From assembly GCF_036345995.1 (NCBI RefSeq), contig NZ_CP107796.1:7688001-7752000 (forward strand): a stretch of DNA of 64,000 nt, in the 5' to 3' direction. Made by a program: the position numbers and the translations under genes. Within the stretch, counting starts at the first letter, position 1. Every line of letters starts with the position of its first letter. The stretch is from Streptomyces sp. NBC_00557. GTDB taxonomy: Bacteria; Actinomycetota; Actinomycetes; Streptomycetales; Streptomycetaceae. Positions 16,304-26,029 of this stretch are shown here, piece after piece. A model generated the notes under the pieces. It saw nothing but the letters and a program-made list of their open reading frames with translations. It was not told the origin of the DNA and searched no databases.

Positions 16304-18095
16304 GGCCGGCCCCGTACGTCGGCGAGTGCACGGTCGTCAGCGTCCTGCCCTTGCCCACGTACATGTGCACCCCGCACGGCAGACACGGGTCGAAGCTGCG
16401 CACGGTGCGCATGATGTCGACGCCCTTGAAGTCGTCCGGGCCGTTCTCCTCGAAGATCGGCTGGCCCTGCACGGCGTCCTCGTACGGGCCCGGGGTGCCG
16501 AAGCTGTCACGCGGGCTGGCGTTCCACGGGGTCGGCGGGTACGGGTGGTAGTTCGCGATCTTCTTGTCCCTGATCACCAGGTGGTGCGAGAGGACGCCGC
16601 GCACCGCCTCGTGGAAGCCGCAGCCGATCGCCTCGTCCGGCACCTCGAAGTCCGTGAAGATCTTCGTCTCGCCGGCCCGCAGCAGCCCCATCGCCTCCTC
16701 GAGGAACTGCAGGGCCATGGCGGCGGCGTAGGCGACGAAGTAGGGCCGGGCGCGGTCCCGTTCGATGGTGTTGCTCCACTTGGGGATGCGCCACTCCAGC
16801 GTGGTCTCCGGCAGCGCCTCGCCCTTCGGCAGGGAGATCCGCACACTGTTGCCGGTCGCCTTGACGTACGGCGTGTCGACCAGGCCGCTGAGCGCGGTGG
16901 ACCACAGCCGGGCCAGCGGGCCGCCGCCGGTGTCCAGGGCGAGGTGCTGACCGGTCTCCGGGTGGTACCAGCGCGGGCTCATCACCCAGCTGTACTTGTC
17001 GTCGAAGTCCCGCTTCTGCGGCACCGGCACGGTGGTCTGGTTCCACGGGTGGCGCATGTCGACGGGGTTGCCGAGCGGGTCGTGGGTGACGAACGGCTGC
17101 TCGTTCACCCAGTCCTCGTAGTAGGAGCTGCCCAGCATGATGCGCAGGCCGAGGTTGATGTCGATCAGGTTGTTGGTGACGAGCTTGCCGTCGACGACGA
17201 TGCCGGGGGTGACGTACATCGCCTTCCCCCACTTGTTCATGTTCTCGTAGCGGTAGTCGACCACGTCCGGGTTCTGGAAGGCGCCCCAGCACCCCAGCAG
17301 GATCCGCCGCTTTCCGACCTCCTCGTAGCCGGGCAGTGCCTCGTAGAAGAAGTCGAAGACGTCGTCGTTCATCGCCACCGCCTTCTTCACGAAGTCGATG
17401 ACGCGCATCAGGCGGGCGAGGTAGTCGGTGAAGGTGTTCGGCTGCGGCATGGTGCCGACCCCGCCCGGATACAGGGTGGAGGGGTGCACATGGCGGCCCT
17501 CCATCAGGCAGAACATCTCCCGGGTGACCCGGCTGACCTTCAGCGCCTCCTTGTAGACCTCGCCCTCGAAGGGGTTGAAGGCCTTCATGATGTCGGCGAT
17601 GGTCCGGTAGCCGTGGATGTCGCCGCGCGGCGCGTCGGTGCGCTCGGCGCGGGAGAGCAGTCCCGGGTTGGTGGCCTTGACCATCGCCTCGCAGAAGTCC
17701 ACGAACACCAGGTTGTCCTGGAAGATCGTGTGGTCGAACATGTACTCGGCGGCCTCGCCGAGGTTGGTGATGTGCTCGGCCATCCTCGGCGGCTTGACGC
17801 CGTAGGCCATCTGCTGGGCGTAGTTGGAGCACGTGGTGTGGTTGTCGCCGCAGATGCCGCAGATCCGCGAGGTGATGAACCCGGCGTCGCGCGGGTCCTT
17901 GCCCTTCATGAACACCGAGTAGCCGCGGAAGAGCGACGAGGTGCTGTGACACTCCACGACTTCCTGGTTGGCGAAGTCGATCTTCGTGTAGATGCCGAGA
18001 TTGCCGATGATCCGGGTGATCGGGTCCCAGGACATGTCCACGATCTGCGCGGGCTTGCGCTCACCGGCCCGCGTGGTGTCCTCGGTCGTGGTCAT
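16296..18095 (-). CDS. hhyL: [NiFe]-hydrogenase large subunit, high-affinity actinobacterial type
   Basis: A 599-residue catalytic subunit that carries the Ni-Fe(CN)2CO centre. L1 motif RICGICGDNH gives Cys79 and Cys82; L2 motif DPCLPCGVH gives Cys571 and Cys574, the four nickel ligands. A 22-residue tail after His577 (beginning MYVGKG) should be cut off by the protease at 8074. The L1/L2 sequences, the absence of a signal peptide and the operon content fit group 1h enzymes, which oxidise atmospheric H2 in Streptomyces and relatives. It follows the small subunit by 52 bases, with AGGAACCAGG before the ATG, and overlaps the NifU-like gene. The symbol follows literature use for this group. Confidence 0.96.
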   Translation of the reverse strand: MTTTEDTTRAGERKPAQIVDMSWDPITRIIGNLGIYTKIDFANQEVVECHSTSSLFRGYSVFMKGKDPRDAGFITSRICGICGDNHTTCSNYAQQMAYGVKPPRMAEHITNLGEAAEYMFDHTIFQDNLVFVDFCEAMVKATNPGLLSRAERTDAPRGDIHGYRTIADIMKAFNPFEGEVYKEALKVSRVTREMFCLMEGRHVHPSTLYPGGVGTMPQPNTFTDYLARLMRVIDFVKKAVAMNDDVFDFFYEALPGYEEVGKRRILLGCWGAFQNPDVVDYRYENMNKWGKAMYVTPGIVVDGKLVTNNLIDINLGLRIMLGSSYYEDWVNEQPFVTHDPLGNPVDMRHPWNQTTVPVPQKRDFDDKYSWVMSPRWYHPETGQHLALDTGGGPLARLWSTALSGLVDTPYVKATGNSVRISLPKGEALPETTLEWRIPKWSNTIERDRARPYFVAYAAAMALQFLEEAMGLLRAGETKIFTDFEVPDEAIGCGFHEAVRGVLSHHLVIRDKKIANYHPYPPTPWNASPRDSFGTPGPYEDAVQGQPIFEENGPDDFKGVDIMRTVRSFDPCLPCGVHMYVGKGRTLTTVHSPTYGAGHG

Positions 18096-18147
18096 CCTGG
18101 TTCCTGCCCCTCGTTCGTCGTACGCATGGTTCTGTGGTGGCCTTCCG

Positions 18148-19235
<1,088 letters not shown>

Positions 19236-19239
<4 letters not shown>

Positions 19240-19781
19240 GTCCTCGGCCTCCGCTGCAGTCGGTCCCGGAGTCGGTCGTAGGCCGCGGCCACCGGGGCCG
19301 CGAAGGTCAGGGCGGGCGGGTGGTCGGGGGCGTTCGGGTGCGGTCGGGTCGGTGCGCCCGCCTTCGCCTGCGCGATCAGCCGGCCCAGCCGGTCCAGGTC
19401 CGGCTGCGAGACGTGCTGCCGCAGCCGTGGCATGAGGGTGCCCTCCTCTTCCCGGATGTGTTCCGCCACCTCGTGCCGCAGCTGCTCGACCAGTTCGTCG
19501 GTGCGGTCGTCGCCCTCGCCGAGCCGGTCGAGGCCGAGGAGGACCTGCTTGACCCCCATGTGCTCGCTCAGATGCTCGTCGACCTCGCGGTCGCCGTCCG
19601 GCAGCGCCTTCCTCGCCAGCGGGTAGAGGTACATCTCCTCCAGCGCCGCGTGCCTGGACAGCTCCCGCACCAGCAGCTCCACGACGCCGCGCCGCTGCCG
19701 GTCGGAGGCCGCGGCCTGATAGTCGCGGAACAACTGCTCGACCATCCGGTGGTCGTGCGTCAGGACGTCAAGGGCGTCCAT
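19236..19781 (-). CDS. Hemerythrin domain-containing protein
   Basis: A 181-residue protein. Residues 1-140 form a hemerythrin-like four-helix bundle with diiron ligands visible as THDHRMVEQLF, RHAALEEMYLYPLA, EHLSEHMGVKQ and EHIREEEGTLMPRL. A C-terminal proline-rich linker leads to a short amphipathic helix. Hemerythrins bind or sense O2, NO or iron. Translational coupling to the small subunit and a 14-base overlap with the upstream gene place it inside the hydrogenase operon, where it might shield assembly from oxygen or store iron; that is inference. Confidence 0.88.
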
Positions 19782-21318
19782 CGAACCGTCCCTCCTCCGG
19801 CCGGCCGGCCGGACGCTCGGGGGGCCGCGGGGGCTGCGGCCGCAGTGGCCGGCCCGGGCCCGGTGGGCCGGCGGGGCCGAGGGGTTCGACCTCGTCGGGC
19901 CGGAAGTAGTGGAAACGGCCGTACCAGCCGTGCAGTTCGGCGGCCGGGTCGTCGTCGACCGTGACCGCCAGGTGGTCGCTGCCGTCCACGTCGTGGAAGA
20001 CCGCCGCGACCTGTGCCGTGCGGCCGGCCAGGAACATGTCCTGCGCGTCGGCGCCCCGGCCGCGCGGGCGCAGCCGCACCCGGCTGCCGCCGCCGACGCG
20101 CACCCCGCCCACGAGCACCGTGTCGGTCGCCGGGGACAGGCCGTCGTCGCCGCCCTCCTGCCACCAGGAGGGCCTGCCGGCGGGCGCTTCCGCCGGGGTC
20201 AGGGAGCGGATCGCGCCGTGCAGCCGCTCGAAGACCTCGCGGGGCATGGCCTCCACGCGGTCCACGATCTGCGCGGCCCGCGGGTCGGTGGCCCTTGCCT
20301 CGGCCTTCTCCTCGTCGGTCAGCAGCATGGTGCGCAGCGTGAGGATCTCGTCGATCTCGGCCGCGTCGTGCAGGTCGCCCGGACTCTCCGGCGCCACCTG
20401 CGGCCAGTCCGGCAGGATGATCGGGGCGGACAGCATGGCGGCGCCGGTCGCGCCCTGCTGGGGCGCGCCGCCGAGCACGGGGAACGTGAAGGCGTTACGG
20501 CAGCTCCGCGCCTGCTCGGCGAGCGCGCCGGGCGGATCGATCAGGGACACGAACTCCGCGCCGTCGCCGCCGAGGAGGGTGTGCGTGGCGATCAGCGCCT
20601 GCCGCAGCGCCTCGCCGCGCGGGGCGTCCGGGTCCGCTGCCTCTCCGGTGTTCTCGGTGCGTACCCGCAGCCGGTACAGCTCCGGCGCCAGCGGCTCCGC
20701 CGCGACCGTGACGGCGCCGTGCACCTCACGGCGCCGCCGCACGGTCCGGCCCGCGCCGTCCGGCAGCGGCTCGGCGTCCGTGCCGGCCGGCGCCACGACG
20801 CGGGCGGTACGGCCGCCGCCCGTCAACTCCCCGAGCCGAAACGCCAGTTCGCTCTCGCGGGGCACCGCCTCCTCGAACGACAGGTGTGCGGCGCCGTCGG
20901 CCGTGCGCAAGGACTCCACCGGCCGGTGCTCCCCGTCCGGACGGGCCGCCTCGACCTGTTTGTCCTGCATCTGCAGATACCGCACCCGCACCCGTACGAC
21001 CGCGTCCGCGTCCCGCGCGCGCAGCAGGCACTCGGTCTGCTGGTACCAGGAGTCCGCGGAGCCGGAGACCCCCGGTGTGACCGGTCCGTCCCGCTCCACC
21101 CAGTCACGGGGCAGCAGGACGCCGAACTGCCAGCGGACCCGGTTCTTCGGCGAGGACCGGCGGTAGGGGTAGAGCAGATACCCCTCGTAGAGCACCGCGT
21201 CCGCGACGGCGCCCAGCTGTCCGAAGGCGTCGCCGGCCGGGCCGCGCGGCACGCCGGCGCACCGGTCGTCCAGCACGGCGGCGCGCACCGCTCCGCCCTC
21301 GCCGCTTCCGTCGGGCAT
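19768..21318 (-). CDS. Hydrogenase-operon protein of unknown function, 516 residues
   Basis: The first gene of the structural operon. I cannot assign a domain. It is soluble and acidic, and has distinct conserved-looking blocks: AVADAVLYEGYLLYPYRRSS, KNRVRWQFGVLLPRDW, QQTECLLRA, RVRVRYLQMQDKQVE, LIATHTLLGGDGAEFVSLID, ILPDWPQVAP, DLHDAAEIDEILTLRTMLLT and a C-terminal GRFHYFRPDEVEPL. Similar proteins accompany group 1h hydrogenases in other actinobacteria, so a role in assembly or in electron transfer is likely. ATG 21318 is chosen over longer starts because GAGGAGGCGGC immediately precedes it. The C-terminal 40 residues are proline-rich and overlap the hemerythrin start. Confidence 0.8.
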   Translation of the reverse strand: MPDGSGEGGAVRAAVLDDRCAGVPRGPAGDAFGQLGAVADAVLYEGYLLYPYRRSSPKNRVRWQFGVLLPRDWVERDGPVTPGVSGSADSWYQQTECLLRARDADAVVRVRVRYLQMQDKQVEAARPDGEHRPVESLRTADGAAHLSFEEAVPRESELAFRLGELTGGGRTARVVAPAGTDAEPLPDGAGRTVRRRREVHGAVTVAAEPLAPELYRLRVRTENTGEAADPDAPRGEALRQALIATHTLLGGDGAEFVSLIDPPGALAEQARSCRNAFTFPVLGGAPQQGATGAAMLSAPIILPDWPQVAPESPGDLHDAAEIDEILTLRTMLLTDEEKAEARATDPRAAQIVDRVEAMPREVFERLHGAIRSLTPAEAPAGRPSWWQEGGDDGLSPATDTVLVGGVRVGGGSRVRLRPRGRGADAQDMFLAGRTAQVAAVFHDVDGSDHLAVTVDDDPAAELHGWYGRFHYFRPDEVEPLGPAGPPGPGRPLRPQPPRPPERPAGRPEEGRFDGRP

Positions 21319-21362
21319 GCCGCCTCCTCGTCGCAGGTCTGCCGGCCCCACTCCCTCCACCA

Positions 21363-21379
21363 CGGTCACACCGGTCACA
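21363..21379. promoter_or_regulatory. Direct repeat CGGTCACA upstream of the hydrogenase operon
   Basis: Two copies of CGGTCACA, one base apart (21363-21370 and 21372-21379), lie 45-61 bases upstream of the first gene of the minus-strand operon, in the place where an activator or sigma factor would act. No consensus was matched; the functional reading is tentative. Confidence 0.3.
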
Positions 21380-21499
21380 GGCCCGCGCCCCTCCGGCGCA
21401 CCGCGATTGCGCCGCGCGGGGGAAAACGAGCGCCCGGGAGGGCCTGACGTCACGCTGGGTGACGGACGGGGGCGCGCCTGGGGAGGAGGTGGCGGCTGT

Positions 21500-21676
21500 C
21501 CGCAAGGACTGCTCGGGCTGTTCGGTGCGAAACCGCTGGGGGTCGCCGCAGGCGCCGGACTGGTGCTGTTCCATGTCGGGGCCGTGCTCGCCCATGTGCG
21601 GGCGGGGGGCTTCCGCACCATCGCCTTCCCGGGCGTGTTCCTCCCGCTCGCGGTGGGGGCGCCGGGGCCGGCGGCC
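21500..21676 (+). pseudogene. DoxX-family C-terminal remnant
   Basis: Within the 720-base gap between the hydrogenase operon and the gene at 22042, one plus-strand frame reads LFGAKPLGVAAGAGLVLF, then VGAVLAHVRAGGFRTIAFPG and VFLPLAVG. This is the last two helices of a DoxX-like small membrane protein, with normal coding third positions. Nothing before it resembles the N-terminal helices and the frame runs on into arginine-rich nonsense, so it is a decayed fragment. The rest of the gap (21380-21499 and 21677-22041) shows no gene I can support. Confidence 0.55.
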
Positions 21677-22041
21677 GCCCGCCGAACCGCGGGGGCGCGC
21701 CCTCACCGCAGGCGTTCGCAGCCGCGCGCAGGCCTGCCAGGTCAGCCCCACCGCCACGGCCGCCCGTGCGGCCATGTCCCGTCCGTTCCTTCCCTCGGAT
21801 GCCGCCGATGTCGTCGGATGCCGCCGGACCTCTCCGGCCGGGCACGGCCGCCCAGGGTGATCGGACAAAAGGGGTGCGAGGCAAATAAGGCGCAGGACGG
21901 GACGATCAAGGGTCTCCTCATGCGTCGACCCGTTCAAATCCCAACGGCGCGGGGGATGTTCGGGCCTCTGTCCCGTCGGCACGCGGGCCCGTACACTGCG
22001 GATCCGCGGCCATGGGGGCGCCGCTGACGGGGGGAGCGAGC

Positions 22042-23619
22042 ATGTCCGGAGGTCCGTACGGTCCGAGCCAGGGGTTCGCGGCGCCGCCGCCCGTCCCGCC
22101 CATGCCGACGAGCCCGCCGCCCGCGCCGCCGGACGGATGGCGCGCCGCCGCGGTTGCCCTGCTCAACATGAGTGGTCTCGGGCTCGGCTACGCGCTGCTG
22201 CGGCGGTGGGCGCTCATGGCCGCGTGCTGGGCGGCGACCGTCGTTCTGCTGCTCGTGGCGCTGCCCGCCGACGCCGACGGCGTTCCGTCGGCAGCCGTCG
22301 CCGGTTACGCCCTCGTCCTGCTGCTCGCCGCCCTCCACGGCGGGGTCGCCGGACTGCGCACCCGGCTGCCCTGGCCGCCCCGGGCGCCGCTCGCCCTGCT
22401 GCTGGGCGTGGCGCTGCTGGCCGTGCCGGCGGGCGGTGCGCTGTGGTACCGCGACGCCCACCACGAGGCCGTGGAACAGGCTCTCCTCGGCCGCCTGGAC
22501 AAGGCCGACCGGCTCGTGGCGACGAGCGGCCGCCGGCCGTTCGCGTCCGCCGAGCCGGGCTACCGGTCGGCGCTGGAGGTCTACCGCGACCTCGCCGAGC
22601 ACCACGCCGGCTCCCGCGCCGCCCGGCGGCTGCCCGACAGCCTGCGGACCTACTACACGACGGTCGGCGCGGCCTACGGCCACCAGGACTACTGCGACGC
22701 CGTCGAACCGCTGAAATACCTGCGCACGGTGCCCGGCACACTGCCGGACGACCAGCTCGGATCACTGGCGAGCTGGCCCGACGACCGCCTCGCGAACTCC
22801 CTGTGGGAGTGCGGGTCACAGCGCCTGACCGCCGGCGGGACGGACTGGGACGCCCGCTTCGGCGACCTGCTGGACACCTTCCCGCGGTCCGACGCGGCGG
22901 CCAAGGTGTCCCCGGCCGTCGAGGCGGCGGTACGGCGGGCGGAGAAGGCCGTCAGCGGCGGCGCACCCTGCGCCGCGGTCCAGCGGCTGCGCGACCTCGA
23001 CACCCGGATCGGCGCGCTGGCGAAGTCGTCGGGCGACGCGGACGGCACGCTGGCCGGGGCGGCCGGACAGGCCGGCCGCAGCGGCGACGCGGGCGAGTAC
23101 GCCTGTGGCGTCGACCAGTACAAGGACGGCGACTTCGACGCCGCCCGTAAGACCATGGAACAGTTCGTCGCCGACAACAAGAACGCCCCGAACGCCGCCC
23201 GCGCCAAGAAGATCGCCATAGCCGCCGAGGTCGCCCAGACGCTCCCGAAGGCCGGCAGGAAGCTGCCCACCACCGCCTCCGGCGGCGGCATCTCCGTCAC
23301 GGTGAAGAACGCGAGCCCGCACGACATCACCGTGCTCTACACGGGTCCCGTCACCGGCAGCTTCACCCTCAAGGCCTGCGGCGGCTGCCAGACGTACACC
23401 CTCGCCGAGACCCTGACGACCGGCTTCAAGCCGTGCAGCGACAGCTCCCGGCACTACCCGCAGCGCACCATCAGCCTCCCGGCGGGCACCACCTACTTCG
23501 TGCACAAGCCGAACGGCGGCAGCACCGCGGCCCCGGCCTCGGACACGGCCGCACTGCGCCCCGGGTACATCTACACGGAGTGCGCCTACACGACCCGGAC
23601 GTTCGGGTCCGGTCAATGA
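22042..23619 (+). CDS. Membrane-anchored protein with a large extracytoplasmic domain
   Basis: A 525-residue protein. A proline-rich N-terminus (about 30 residues) precedes hydrophobic helices at roughly 35-135, ending ALLLGVALLAVPAGGALWY. The long outside part has helical, TPR-like segments (YRSALEVYRDLAEHHAGSRA, CGVDQYKDGDFDAARKTMEQ) suggesting solenoid repeats, and a C-terminal beta domain (ISVTVKNASPHDITVLYTGP) with paired cysteines. I do not recognise a named family; TPR-like membrane proteins of this layout are common in Streptomyces. ATG 22042 is chosen for its GGGGGAGCGAGC site; ATG 22012 lacks one. A strong terminator follows. Confidence 0.75.
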   Translation: MSGGPYGPSQGFAAPPPVPPMPTSPPPAPPDGWRAAAVALLNMSGLGLGYALLRRWALMAACWAATVVLLLVALPADADGVPSAAVAGYALVLLLAALHGGVAGLRTRLPWPPRAPLALLLGVALLAVPAGGALWYRDAHHEAVEQALLGRLDKADRLVATSGRRPFASAEPGYRSALEVYRDLAEHHAGSRAARRLPDSLRTYYTTVGAAYGHQDYCDAVEPLKYLRTVPGTLPDDQLGSLASWPDDRLANSLWECGSQRLTAGGTDWDARFGDLLDTFPRSDAAAKVSPAVEAAVRRAEKAVSGGAPCAAVQRLRDLDTRIGALAKSSGDADGTLAGAAGQAGRSGDAGEYACGVDQYKDGDFDAARKTMEQFVADNKNAPNAARAKKIAIAAEVAQTLPKAGRKLPTTASGGGISVTVKNASPHDITVLYTGPVTGSFTLKACGGCQTYTLAETLTTGFKPCSDSSRHYPQRTISLPAGTTYFVHKPNGGSTAAPASDTAALRPGYIYTECAYTTRTFGSGQ

Positions 23620-23645
23620 CGGAAAGCCGTCAGCCGCAGGTACGG

Positions 23646-23680
23646 CTCAGGGCCTCCCCGGACACCGGGGAGGCCCTGAG
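23646..23680. terminator. Perfect 16-bp stem terminator
   Basis: CTCAGGGCCTCCCCGG and its exact complement flank a 3-base ACA loop. It lies between the convergent genes ending at 23619 and 23686 and can end transcription in both directions. It is the strongest hairpin in this part of the window. Confidence 0.85.
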
Positions 23681-23685
23681 CACGC

Positions 23686-23883
23686 CTACTCGTTCCCTGG
23701 GCGTTCGCCCTTGGGGCCGCGGCCGCGTTCCGTCTTCGGGCCCCGGCTCCGCCACCGCTCGTCCTCTTGCAGGGACTCGTTGGCGACGGCGTTCGCGTCC
23801 TGGTCGGAGACACCGGATCGCTCGGCGTCCTTGCGCAGCCGCGCCCTTCGGGTGTCGTACTTCTTGCTGCCGGGTTCAGGCAC
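23686..23883 (-). CDS. Small charged protein, hypothetical
   Basis: A 65-residue, highly charged protein starting at GTG 23883, which has GGAGGTGA six bases upstream. It begins VPEPGSKKYDTRRARLRKDA and contains ERSGVSDQDANAVANESLQE, then an arginine/glycine/proline tail (RGPKTERGRGPKGERP). It looks helical then disordered. Proteins of this kind occur in Streptomyces with no known role; I do not assign one. Confidence 0.65.
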   Translation of the reverse strand: MPEPGSKKYDTRRARLRKDAERSGVSDQDANAVANESLQEDERWRSRGPKTERGRGPKGERPGNE

Positions 23884-23957
23884 GACGATCACCTCCGGCT
23901 CCCGGGTCCCCAGCGTTTTCCGTCGGCAAACAGGCGGCCCGTACCGGGCCCCTTGTC

Positions 23958-24371
23958 TCAGCCGGAAGGGTTGTCCACGCGCAGGCGCACCTGCTCCTCG
24001 AGGCGCCGCAGACTGCTGTCCAGCGAGCTGAACACCGCCTCCTCGCCGGGATCGTGACCGGTGTCGAAGAACGACAGGTGCACGGTGACCTCGCTGGCCC
24101 CGCTGCCGATGCCGGACACCTGCAGCCAGCCGGTGTAGCTGCCCTGCTCGCGCGTGCCCCACTCCAGACGCATCTGGTCGGGCTCGGCCCGCAGCAGGGC
24201 GGGCATGTCGTGGCCGTAGCGGTCCTCGTGCACCGTGACGGCGGGCGGGTCCTCGGCCTCCACGTGCACGGCGTCCGGGAGCCATGAGTCGAGCTGACCC
24301 ATGTTGGCCGCCTGGTCGAAGACCTGCTCGGGCTGTGCGGGCATCGTGCGGGACCACTCGTACTCGCTCAT
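23958..24371 (-). CDS. SRPBCC superfamily (polyketide cyclase/START-like) protein
   Basis: A 137-residue protein with the helix-grip layout: N-terminal MSEYEWSRTMPAQPEQVFDQ (first strand and helix), a central strand set including RLEWGTREQGSYTGWLQVSG, TVHLSFFDTG, and a long C-terminal helix FSSLDSSLRRLEEQVRLRV. Such folds bind hydrophobic ligands; the ligand is unknown. ATG 24371 has GGAGGG about 10 bases upstream. It is 75 bases downstream of the small charged gene's start on the same strand, so the two may be co-transcribed. Confidence 0.8.
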   Translation of the reverse strand: MSEYEWSRTMPAQPEQVFDQAANMGQLDSWLPDAVHVEAEDPPAVTVHEDRYGHDMPALLRAEPDQMRLEWGTREQGSYTGWLQVSGIGSGASEVTVHLSFFDTGHDPGEEAVFSSLDSSLRRLEEQVRLRVDNPSG

Positions 24372-24539
24372 GCTGATACCGCCCTCCGCTCGGAAGTCCT
24401 GCCCCCACCGCGTGCCCCGTCCACGACGCCCGAAAAGTCCCCCATGCCGCCACCGCCGCGGTCCGGCCCGCTTCCTGCCCGTCACTCCGGGGCGGCAGGG
24501 TCGGTCCCCGGCTGTGCTCCGCGTGATCGCCGCCCCGGA

Positions 24540-24770
24540 TCACATCCCCAGGGCGATGGCCACACGAGTCAGCTCGGCGGTGTTGGCGATGTCGAGCTTG
24601 GCCCTGATGCGGCGCAGGTAGGCGTCCACGGTGTGGGGGGACACTCCCATGTGGCGGGCGGTCTGCAGATAGGTGTGGCCCGCCGCGATGTGCCCGAGCG
24701 TCTCCCGCTCCCGCGGGGCCAGCGCGGGCATCGGGGCCCCGGTGTGCGGCGTGGCGGGGGTGGCGCTCAT
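24540..24770 (-). CDS. Stand-alone LuxR-type DNA-binding protein
   Basis: A 76-residue protein that is essentially one LuxR C-terminal helix-turn-helix domain: LAPRERETLGHIAAGHTYLQ, then TARHMGVSPHTVDAYLRRIR and AKLDIANTAELTRVAIALG. No receiver or sensor domain is present. ATG 24770 follows GGAGGAGAGCACC. Orphan LuxR domains regulate development and secondary metabolism in Streptomyces; the target here is not shown. Confidence 0.85.
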   Translation of the reverse strand: MSATPATPHTGAPMPALAPRERETLGHIAAGHTYLQTARHMGVSPHTVDAYLRRIRAKLDIANTAELTRVAIALGM

Positions 24771-24928
24771 GGTGCTCTCCTCCGGCGAGGGATGTGACCG
24801 TTTAGGGCGATTTGCCCTTGTTGCTCCACCCTGCTCGGCGCACGTCATAGCCGCGTCCGTCGATTGTCACAGGCGTGTCACACCGTCCCCGGGGTGCGGC
24901 GTCGAGGGGCACGTCCGCTGCGGCGCCA

Positions 24929-25211
24929 GGTCCTGTCGTCAAACTCCCGCCGTCCGCCCGGAGGGCGGGCCTCGCGCCCGCTGCGGAGCAGCTGATGCAT
25001 GCCGTAGGTGCGTGCTCTGGGGGTCCCGCTAGCCGAAGGCTGGGGGAGTGCCGGGCCCTGGCCCTCGTACTGGACGTACTTGGGCCGGGGCCCGGTGCGG
25101 CGAGTGGGGGCACCTCCCACGCCCTTAAGGCAGTGGGGGAGCGTGCATGGCGTCGCGGGGCTGGGGGTCCCCCCGGCCGAAGGCTGGGGGAGGGAGTTTG
25201 ACGACAGGGCC
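24929..25211. mobile_element. MITE-like element with 20-bp terminal inverted repeats
   Basis: The left end GGTCCTGTCGTCAAACTCCC (24929-24948) and the right end 25192-25211 are inverted repeats with one mismatch in 20. The 283 bases between hold no gene but contain a near-duplicate pair of GGGGGTCCC...GCCGAAGGCTGGGGGAG segments (about 25018-25048 and 25162-25192) and further hairpin-forming runs. The layout is that of a non-autonomous element. Its right end supplies the CTA that is the stop codon of the neighbouring minus-strand gene. No target duplication is obvious. Confidence 0.6.
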
Positions 25212-26023
25212 TAGGCGACGGCCGCGCGTGCCGTTCGTTCCACCAGGGAGACCCCCGCGCTCATCGAGGCGCTGCCGTTGGACAGGACGGCGACGAGGTA
25301 CCGGTGTCCCTTGACGGTGACCTGGCCGATGCTGTTGACGTCCCAGCGGCCGGTGGTGGTGCGCTGCAGCCAGCCGTTCTTCAGCGCCCGCGGCGTCCCG
25401 GAGGCGCCGGCGGCCGAGACGCCCCAGCTCTGCTCGGGCACGACCCGGCCCATGAGCGTGCGGATGTAGGCACGGGAGCGTGCGTTCAGGCCGGCGGAGC
25501 CGGAAGGGGACGTCGCGGTGCCGTCGAACACGTCCCTGAGCAGCCGTATCTGGTCGCTCGCCGTGGTCCGGGTCAGCCCCCACTTCCCGCCGGACCCGCC
25601 CGTGGTCGAGGTCAGCCCCAGCCGCTTGTTGGCCGCCGCCAGCCCGGGGGCCTGGCCGATCCGCCGCCACAGCGCGTCGGCCGCCGTGTTGTCGCTGCGC
25701 TCGATCATCGGCTCGGCATGCCGGCGCTCCTCGGCGGTGAGCTGCCGTCCGGCGTCCTGCGCCTTCAGCAGCAGCGCCGCGAGGATGTCGACCTTGACGA
25801 TGCTGGCGGTGTCGTACGCGCTGTCCGTTCCGTGCACCACCGGGGTGCGGCCGGCTCCGTCGAGGTCCAGTACGGCGGCCGTGGCGTGCGGAGACGCGGC
25901 GGAAGCGGATACGGCCGCGGCCGGCGCGGGGTGCAGGGCGCCGAGGGAGACCAGGGCCGCGGCCGAGGCCAGGAGGGCGCCGGCCCGTGAGCGTGCGGAG
26001 GCGGGGGAGACGTGAAACGGCAT
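25211..26023 (-). CDS. Secreted serine hydrolase, class A beta-lactamase-like fold
   Basis: About 270 residues with an N-terminal signal peptide (RSRAGALLASAAALVSLGAL, cleavage near ALHPAPAAA). Catalytic motifs are SIVK (S-x-x-K, in TASIVKVDIL), SDN (ERSDNTAADALW) and KNG in place of KTG. These define the penicillin-recognising fold. The distant motifs and lack of the omega-loop Glu context leave open whether it is a beta-lactamase, a D,D-peptidase or another hydrolase. The start is uncertain between ATG 26023 and GTG 26029; no clear ribosome site. The stop codon falls in the right end of the inverted-repeat element. Confidence 0.78.
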   Translation of the reverse strand: MPFHVSPASARSRAGALLASAAALVSLGALHPAPAAAVSASAASPHATAAVLDLDGAGRTPVVHGTDSAYDTASIVKVDILAALLLKAQDAGRQLTAEERRHAEPMIERSDNTAADALWRRIGQAPGLAAANKRLGLTSTTGGSGGKWGLTRTTASDQIRLLRDVFDGTATSPSGSAGLNARSRAYIRTLMGRVVPEQSWGVSAAGASGTPRALKNGWLQRTTTGRWDVNSIGQVTVKGHRYLVAVLSNGSASMSAGVSLVERTARAAVA

Positions 26024-26029
26024 GGCCAC

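Noticed and set aside
25018..25192. GGGGGTCCC...GGCTGGGGGAG units considered as separate rho-independent terminators
   Set aside because: They can fold, but their near-duplicate sequence and placement inside paired inverted ends fit repeats internal to one element better.
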